The notes beneath the pieces are model-generated. The model did no database searches, was not told where the DNA came from, and was given only the letters and a program-made list of their open reading frames with translations. A stretch of DNA of 60,350 nucleotides from a bacterium (GTDB taxonomy: Bacteria; Bdellovibrionota_B; Oligoflexia; Silvanigrellales; Silvanigrellaceae), in assembly GCA_009918675.1 (NCBI GenBank), contig RGDM01000017.1, positions 1-60,350 on the forward strand. Direction: 5' to 3'. A program made the position numbers and the translations under genes. Shown piece after piece: positions 54,487-60,350 of the stretch (its first letter is position 1; every line of letters begins with the position of its first letter).

Positions 54487-55628
54487 GTTTTGTTGTCACT
54501 GGTCCGAATATCGCACCACAGTTGGCAACCGCCTTGAAAAAATATTCGGATGTTGGGCAAAATACTCCCTACATCATCAGCTACGACACGCTGAAAGCGG
54601 ATTTGGGTATTACCGATATCGATAGCCCAACCGTGTCTTTTGTCTTCACAAATATCAACGAGAACGCTGGTAAATTGGTTGTTTCTGCAACCGATAGAAC
54701 CGCTTGGCCAAACATTCTTTCTGCAGCTCCGCCGGTTTCGGCACGATTGAACAAAGGCGAGCAATTGGTTTTTGTTCCCAAGGACAATTTCAACGGAACC
54801 AACATCGAAGTCTTCCGGGTGCGCGCTTGGGATGGCGAAATGGCTTCGAGCAGCGAATCGGTTGTGACTGTTGATATTGCACGGGTGAATCAAATTCCGT
54901 TGATGACACGAGTCAACACCTTCTCGGGTGCAGTGCAAAACACGCCATTTGCATTTAGCTACGATGATCTGCGCGCAAAAACCGATGCCTACGATATTGA
55001 AGAACCGCTGCCAACAACCAAAACTCTTGGCTTCAAGGTGAAGAGTATTAACAGCGGCAGCTTGCGTCGGGTTGTGAGCCCTGGAAATTATCAAGCACTT
55101 GCACCCAACGCAGTTTTGAATCCGGGCGAAAATTTTGAATGGACTCCTGGCCTCAATGCCAATGGCACTCTGAATGCGATGAGCATAGTTGCATACGACT
55201 CCGACGGCGCGGAAAGCCAGGCTCCGCTGACTGTTTATGTTGTGACGGCGGCGGTGAACAACCTACCTGTATTCACATCGGCAGCGTTTATTCCGGGTGC
55301 AACCGAAGACATGCCATTTGTGATCAATTACATGATGCTCAACCAATATCTGCCAGGAACGGATGTTGAAACGGGTGTCTTGGCTTATCAGCTCACGAGC
55401 TTGGTGGATGGCATTTCATGGAAGAAGGGCAACACCACTCTTGATTCAGGAAGTTTGCCCATAACGGTTTATCCAGGCGAAAGCATCACCTGGACGCCAC
55501 CTGCGAATAAGAATTTCACTTCAAACGGTTTGCTTGTGCCGTTCACTGTTAAGCTGCTTGATGGCAATGGTGGCTTGAGCACGGAAACAAAACAGGTTCA
55601 GGTTTCTGTGGCGGCAGTGAACGACCAG
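53422..55628 (+). repeat. Six-module super-repeat, copy 1 (A-B-C-D-E-F)
   Basis: Six module types follow in fixed order. A carries a YRIESVxxGTLRMG strand; B a GFTLG...DxDLTxVY opening; C a DVEDxNPAE turn and GQSLRIGA; D a DIDSP turn and FRVRAWDG; E a RVNxFSG...DIEE opening; F a DVExG turn. This copy spans 2207 bases and includes the first frame break in module C. Confidence 0.8.
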
Positions 55629-58600
55629 CCAAAGATTGTTTCGGTAAGCCCACTCGGTGTGGTGCAAAAGAATCATCCGAATGGGTTTGTTATTAGCTTC
55701 AACGACATCAAAGGTATTATTCCACTTTCGGATGACGATGGGACACCAGCGAATAGCCTTAAGTACCGCATTGAAAGCGTCAACAGCGGGACTCTGCGGA
55801 TGGGTAATACCAATGCGGGAGCTTTGGTGGACGCTCCAAACAACAAGCCATTCTTGGTTTCTGTTCCTGCCGGTGGAGCAACGAACGAAACCGACCAATT
55901 GAATTGGACACCGCCGCTCAATGCGACCGGAAGTTTTGTTGTTATGACTGTCCGTGCATTTGATGGGCAGGACTACAGTGCATCAACGGCTGATGTTGTT
56001 GTCAGCGTCCAAGGACCGAACGCAAAACCTGTGATCAACACCGGCTTTACATTGGGTGCCACAGGAAGCGGAACGGTTGGTACCAAACAGAACGTTCCTT
56101 TGCTCATCAGCTACGATACATTGCTTGCGCAATCGCAAGCATCAGATTCCGACCTGACTCCTGTTTACTTCCGCATCACATCTCTTGAGAGTGGTTCGTT
56201 GAAGGTGGGTGCAAGTACCTACACTACGGTGGGTGCTATTAATCCGCCTGCGCTTGTTGGTCCGGGTGAATCCATTGTTTGGCGTCCGGCGCAAGAACAG
56301 TACGGTGTTGATCCAACACCTTTGAATGCATTCCGTATGCGCTCGTACGACAACGCAGATGTCTCAGTGAACGAAGCGCTTGTGAAGGTGAGCACGCAAC
56401 CCGTCAACCAAGTTCCTTTGTTTAATTCGGAATATACCAACACGACGGGCGTAAGAAACGCAGAGTTGGTGATTCCGTTTAAGGATATTGCCAATCAGCT
56501 GGCTGTTTCGGATGTCGAGGACGTGAATCCAGCAGAAACTGATTTGACGCTGAAATACATCAAGATGAAATTCCGTGTCGAACAGTTGATGGCAGGGCAA
56601 TCGTTGCGGATTGGTGCCGATTCCGCCACGGCAACGGCGTTTGATCCGAACACCAACAATATGCTGACAAATGGTTTGAACCTGTATTGGTTACCGCCTG
56701 CGAATGTGATTGGAACGTACTCTGCATTCCGCGTCACTGTGATGGATAGTCAGAATTTGCCAAGCGCAAATACCGCGATTTACAAAGTCACCGTCTCGGG
56801 AAGCAATGTTGCTCCTGCGTTGGCGACAACGACCGTGACCTTTGGAACAACGACTTCGGCAATCGAAAACGTTCCATACTCAATTGACTTCGATACTCTG
56901 CAAACAGCTTTGGGTGTTTCGGATGTAGATAGTCCGAACACACAATTGGTCTTCACAAGTATCAGCAATGGTGTGCTTAAGAAGATGGGAAGCCAGATGG
57001 CTCCTTTCACGGCAATTCCTTCTGCACCAGCCACAGCATCGGTGTTCGCAAAGAGCGAAGTTGTGATGTTTATGGCGAACGCGAATCTCTATGGCAACAG
57101 CATTGAAATGTTTAAGGTGCGGGCTTGGGATGGCGATAAGTATTCGCCCGAGGCAACTGTTTCGCTGAAGATTGGTCGGGTGAACTACAAGCCACGCCTG
57201 ACTTACGTGAACGACTTTTCGGGTGGAACAGAAGACACAAACTTTGATTTTACCTATGCAGATTTGCGCGGAAAGACAGACCTCTTCGATATTGAAGAAG
57301 TGGGTGACTTTGGCGCCAACACAGTCCGCTTTGTTGTTAAAAATTTGGTGAGCGGAACCCTGCAACGAAGAACTTCAACAGCTCCATTGACCTATGCGAA
57401 TGTCTTGGCCAACGAGCAAATTGGCAGTGCAGATGTGTTGCGTTGGTTGCCTGCGGCAAATGCATATGGACGTCTGCAGGCGTTTAGCCTTGTTGCACTT
57501 GATGGCGACAATGAAGAAAGCATCACAACTCTTCCGGTTTATTTCAACATTGCTGCGGTGAACGACCTACCAACCTTCACTGCGACTTCATTCCTTTCGG
57601 GTGCGGTGGAAGACCAACCTTTTGTGATCACTCACAGCATGCTGCAAGCAAGCTTCCCTGGCGCTGATGTTGAAAATGGAACGGTCAGCTATCAGATTGT
57701 CAGCTTGGGTGGTCAGGCCGGAACAAGCCTGAAGAAAGGTGCGCAGACTGTTGCGGTTGGAACATCGACAGCAGTCATCAACCCAGGCGAGTTTGTGACT
57801 TGGCAGCCGCCAACCGATGCAAACTCGGCAACTGGAACTCTTCACAAGGCGTTTTCAATTAAGTTGATTGACAACGACGGTGGCGTTAGCGCCGGGGCGG
57901 CCGTCGATGTAAATGTGAGCATTGCGGCAGTCAATGACCTGCCCGTCTTTGGCAGCGTTTCTGCTTTGCCAACCAGTAACCAAAACAACCCCGGCGGTAT
58001 TCCAATCACCTATGCAATGCTTTTGGCTGCTGCTCCAACGACCGATGTTGAGACGGCAAGCAACGCGATGTCTTACCGCATTGAGAGCATCAGTTCAGGC
58101 ACGCTGCGGATGGGCAATCAGAACACCGGCGCGGTGATCAACCCACAAGTGAGCCGTCCTCTTATTATCAACGCAGTTGGCGATCAAGTGACCACGACGG
58201 GAGTTGTTAACTGGACTCCACCGCTCAATGCGATTGGTAATTATGCGGTGATGGTGGTGCGAGCTCAGGACGCGCAAGGCGATTACAGTGCATCAACCGC
58301 AGAGATTCGTATCAATCTGACAGGTTCAAATGCTATCCCAACGATCCTTTCAACCTTTACACTGGGTGGCAACGGGGTCAGCGTGGGCACCTCGCAAAAC
58401 GTAGCAATGCTGATTGACTACGACACCTTGCTGAGCAACTCGCAAGCTGCCGACACCGACCAAACGCCACTGTATTTCCGAATCACTGCACTCAGCAGTG
58501 GTACTCTGACTGTTGGTTTGAATACTTATTCAACCCCCGGTGCTCTCAATCCTGTTCCTGTGGTTGGTCCGGGTGAAAAGATTGTTTGGAAGCCAACATT

Positions 58601-59231
58601 TAATGCGTCTGGGCCAGCCCTCGATGCGTTTACAATGGTTGCTTCAGACAACAAAGATGTTTCTTCTGCTTCGCTTGTTAAGGTGTTGGTGGCTTATGTG
58701 AATCAGCCACCACAAATGAATTCGCTGGCTGAGTATTCTGGTGCCAACTCTGCAAGCCGGAATCAGTATTACACCATTGATTTTTCCGATATGGCGAACC
58801 GTTTGGGTGTCACCGATTCGGACGATGTTAATCCAACGGTGGCTGTCTCGGGCCGTTACAACCTGCTCTCTTTCCGCATCGAAAATATTCTTTCGGGGCA
58901 GTTCTTGCGGGTGGGTACGAGCTACGCATCGGCTGTGCCGGTTGTGACAGGGACAACCTTATTCCAGTCTGGACAACAGCTTTACTGGATGCCGCCCAAC
59001 AATGGTGCGGATATCTATGACGCCTTTAGTGTGACCGTGATTGATAAAGATGGTTTGGCAAGTGCAAACATGGGTAAAATCCGCGTAAATGTTGCTGGCA
59101 GCAATATTGCACCGACAGCCACTTCGCAAAATACTGTGCTGGCAACGGCAAGCGAAAATACTCCTTTGACGCTGACCTACAATCAAATCAAACAGAAGTA
59201 CGTCCAGGAGCGCCACCGTCAACCTCGTTGA
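54474..59231 (+). CDS. Giant repeat lipoprotein, part 2 (between the two frame breaks)
   Basis: This frame continues part 1 at MGKVSFVVTGPNIAP, which matches the module junctions AIYKVTVSGSNVAP and MGKIRVNVAGSNIAP elsewhere in the protein. It carries thirteen modules (the last cut), of the same calcium-binding-like type. From here the modules follow a fixed order of six types that repeats. There is no start codon or ribosome site appropriate for an independent gene, so I regard it as the same polypeptide, interrupted. It ends at the TGA at 59231 after a second break at about 59200-59204. Confidence 0.8.
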   Translation: MGKVSFVVTGPNIAPQLATALKKYSDVGQNTPYIISYDTLKADLGITDIDSPTVSFVFTNINENAGKLVVSATDRTAWPNILSAAPPVSARLNKGEQLVFVPKDNFNGTNIEVFRVRAWDGEMASSSESVVTVDIARVNQIPLMTRVNTFSGAVQNTPFAFSYDDLRAKTDAYDIEEPLPTTKTLGFKVKSINSGSLRRVVSPGNYQALAPNAVLNPGENFEWTPGLNANGTLNAMSIVAYDSDGAESQAPLTVYVVTAAVNNLPVFTSAAFIPGATEDMPFVINYMMLNQYLPGTDVETGVLAYQLTSLVDGISWKKGNTTLDSGSLPITVYPGESITWTPPANKNFTSNGLLVPFTVKLLDGNGGLSTETKQVQVSVAAVNDQPKIVSVSPLGVVQKNHPNGFVISFNDIKGIIPLSDDDGTPANSLKYRIESVNSGTLRMGNTNAGALVDAPNNKPFLVSVPAGGATNETDQLNWTPPLNATGSFVVMTVRAFDGQDYSASTADVVVSVQGPNAKPVINTGFTLGATGSGTVGTKQNVPLLISYDTLLAQSQASDSDLTPVYFRITSLESGSLKVGASTYTTVGAINPPALVGPGESIVWRPAQEQYGVDPTPLNAFRMRSYDNADVSVNEALVKVSTQPVNQVPLFNSEYTNTTGVRNAELVIPFKDIANQLAVSDVEDVNPAETDLTLKYIKMKFRVEQLMAGQSLRIGADSATATAFDPNTNNMLTNGLNLYWLPPANVIGTYSAFRVTVMDSQNLPSANTAIYKVTVSGSNVAPALATTTVTFGTTTSAIENVPYSIDFDTLQTALGVSDVDSPNTQLVFTSISNGVLKKMGSQMAPFTAIPSAPATASVFAKSEVVMFMANANLYGNSIEMFKVRAWDGDKYSPEATVSLKIGRVNYKPRLTYVNDFSGGTEDTNFDFTYADLRGKTDLFDIEEVGDFGANTVRFVVKNLVSGTLQRRTSTAPLTYANVLANEQIGSADVLRWLPAANAYGRLQAFSLVALDGDNEESITTLPVYFNIAAVNDLPTFTATSFLSGAVEDQPFVITHSMLQASFPGADVENGTVSYQIVSLGGQAGTSLKKGAQTVAVGTSTAVINPGEFVTWQPPTDANSATGTLHKAFSIKLIDNDGGVSAGAAVDVNVSIAAVNDLPVFGSVSALPTSNQNNPGGIPITYAMLLAAAPTTDVETASNAMSYRIESISSGTLRMGNQNTGAVINPQVSRPLIINAVGDQVTTTGVVNWTPPLNAIGNYAVMVVRAQDAQGDYSASTAEIRINLTGSNAIPTILSTFTLGGNGVSVGTSQNVAMLIDYDTLLSNSQAADTDQTPLYFRITALSSGTLTVGLNTYSTPGALNPVPVVGPGEKIVWKPTFNASGPALDAFTMVASDNKDVSSASLVKVLVAYVNQPPQMNSLAEYSGANSASRNQYYTIDFSDMANRLGVTDSDDVNPTVAVSGRYNLLSFRIENILSGQFLRVGTSYASAVPVVTGTTLFQSGQQLYWMPPNNGADIYDAFSVTVIDKDGLASANMGKIRVNVAGSNIAPTATSQNTVLATASENTPLTLTYNQIKQKYVQERHRQPR
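55629..57941 (+). repeat. Six-module super-repeat, copy 2
   Basis: Same A-F order as copy 1, with an intact frame over 2313 bases (771 codons). The A-specific strand is at 55761, the C-specific GQSLRIGA at 56595. It gives the reference length for the super-repeat. Confidence 0.85.
57942..59200 (+). repeat. Six-module super-repeat, copy 3 (incomplete: A-B-C-D...)
   Basis: Modules A, B and C follow the same order, and D begins before the second break. After the break the order changes: the rest of a D-like module is followed by another C, D and E (59401 onwards), so E and F of copy 3 and A and B of a fourth copy are missing. Confidence 0.7.
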
Positions 59232-60350
59232 TTGCGCCTGGCGAAACAGTGATCTTCTTCCCAGATGCGAACTACAACGGCAATCCGGCCGAGATTTTCC
59301 GATTCTTGGCATACGACGGCGCAGCTTTCTCGGACTTGAATCCCGCGACTCCGGCACTCGACCCAGTACCGGTGACTGTTAATATTCAACCTGTGAATAC
59401 GCCACCCACATTGAATGCAACTGCCATTTTGGATGGTTCGTTGGCTGCAAGCCGAAACACAGAGTACTCAATTACATTTGATCAGTTGGCGCAAAAGTTG
59501 GATCTCAAAGATGTTGAGAATGTGAACCCTTCAGCTGCAATTCCTGGACGATACGACTCTGTGCGCTTGCGCTTCGACCAGATTCTTGGCGGAAGTTATC
59601 TGAAGAACGATTTCGGCTTGATTGATGACACCAACAACACCCTGTTGCAGGGGCAAACACTCAAGTGGATGCCTCCCAACAACGCCACAGGAACTTTCGA
59701 AGCGTTTGTTGTGAGTGTTGTGGATTCTGATAACGCACAGAGTCTTACCACGGGGCGGGTAAGCATTACCGTGAATGGCTCGACGCAAAAACCAGTGATT
59801 GCCAACGCAACCCTGACAATGCCCACCAATGGCAAGCAAAACACAGGTTATAGCATTACCCACGCAGACTTGATGGCGCTTTTGAATGTGACAGATGCAG
59901 ATAGCAACTGGATTTCGTTCGTAGTGACTTCGATCAGCAACGGCACCATTAAGAAGGGCTCGCAAGACATCATTGCCTTCCCTTCCGCGCCCGCAACTCC
60001 GCTCCCAACTGCAATTATCGCTCCCTATGAAACGTTGACATTCCTGCCTGGATTGAACGTAAATGGGTTGAAAGAAATCTTCCGTGTTCAGGCCTACGAC
60101 GGTTTGAAATACTCGGATACCAATGCGGTTATTTCGTTGAATCTTGATAGGACAAATCTTGTTCCTTTGCTCACGAGGGTGAACGACTTTACCGGTGGTG
60201 TGGAAGACACTCCATTCACGTTTACCTACCAAAACTTGCGCGACAAAACCGATGCAAGCGATCTTGAAGAAACGGTTGCCGGTGTGACTCAGTTGAAATT
60301 CAAGATCAAGAGCATCAACACAGGTTTGTTAAAGAGAACCTCGGGCACAG
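59205..60350 (+). CDS. Giant repeat lipoprotein, part 3 (open to the window end)
   Basis: After the second break the homologous reading continues in a third frame with GAPPSTSLIAPGE, matching APATASVFAKSE of an earlier module, and stays open for 380 codons to the window edge. It contains the rest of the cut module and three more (starting near 59401, 59782 and 60157). The C-terminus, and any secretion or anchoring signal, is outside the window. Confidence 0.78.

Noticed and set aside
54474..59231. Part 2 of the giant protein as an independent gene
   Set aside because: It starts mid-module with no ribosome site or signal peptide; continuity of module order argues for one gene.

Overview
The window reads as a chromosomal piece of a motile, diderm (Gram-negative) bacterium of roughly even base composition. 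Flagellar P- and L-ring genes, at least ten predicted lipoproteins, a cysteine-poor L33, a PilZ protein and dense gene packing with GTGA/ATGA start-stop overlaps fit a Bdellovibrionota or other delta-proteobacteria-like lineage. That placement is an inference from gene content, not a sequence search.

Layout. 1-390: start of a membrane protein with an HGDKKDD repeat, cut by the window edge. 618-7116: a ferritin-like/ATP-grasp fusion converging on a minus-strand flagellar operon flgG-flgA-flgH-flgI-flgJ. 7255-14920: a tightly coupled plus-strand run (alpha/beta hydrolase, ABC-F ATPase, nucleoside-phosphorylase-like protein, TrmJ-like methylase, ArnT-like glycosyltransferase, lytic-transglycosylase-like lipoprotein). 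15000-19904: a minus-strand run (aldehyde dehydrogenase, a duplicated-domain protein, a YiiX-like lipoprotein, a small protein). 21367-28679: histidine genes hisZG (fused), hisD, hisC, hisB, hisA, then purH; hisZG-hisA are translationally coupled, while hisH, hisF and hisI are not in the window. 28708-36361: envelope proteins, including a 1279-residue metzincin-like zinc protease lipoprotein and a tandem pair of small paralogues. 36374-42857: mreB with a TonB-like protein, a CrtI-type FAD oxidoreductase, a PilZ protein and an aspartase carrying an N-terminal cyclic-nucleotide-binding domain. 42918-45458: glutathione peroxidase, an NlpC/CHAP-like lipoprotein and another lipoprotein. 45602-47776: rpmG and two genes matching the 2-aminomuconate branch of tryptophan breakdown. 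47959-60350: a giant lipoprotein of about 30 cadherin/Ig-like modules that runs off the end and has two reading-frame breaks.

Most unusual content: (i) a four-cysteine CPxG[TS]...GPF...C...C...W module present twice in each of two putative wall hydrolases 30 kb apart; (ii) a six-module super-repeat of about 2.3 kb in the giant protein, with two breaks that each look like about 100 missing bases; (iii) three domain fusions: cNMP-binding domain with aspartase, HisZ with HisG, and DUF455 ferritin-like with ATP-grasp. Several predicted products (13409-14920, 15532-17607, 43702-44754, perhaps 28708-29754) look like exported peptidoglycan-acting enzymes or their relatives, so the window is rich in cell-wall and surface functions.

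No gene-free stretch exceeds 300 bases. I saw no rRNA, tRNA, CRISPR array, insertion sequence or prophage.
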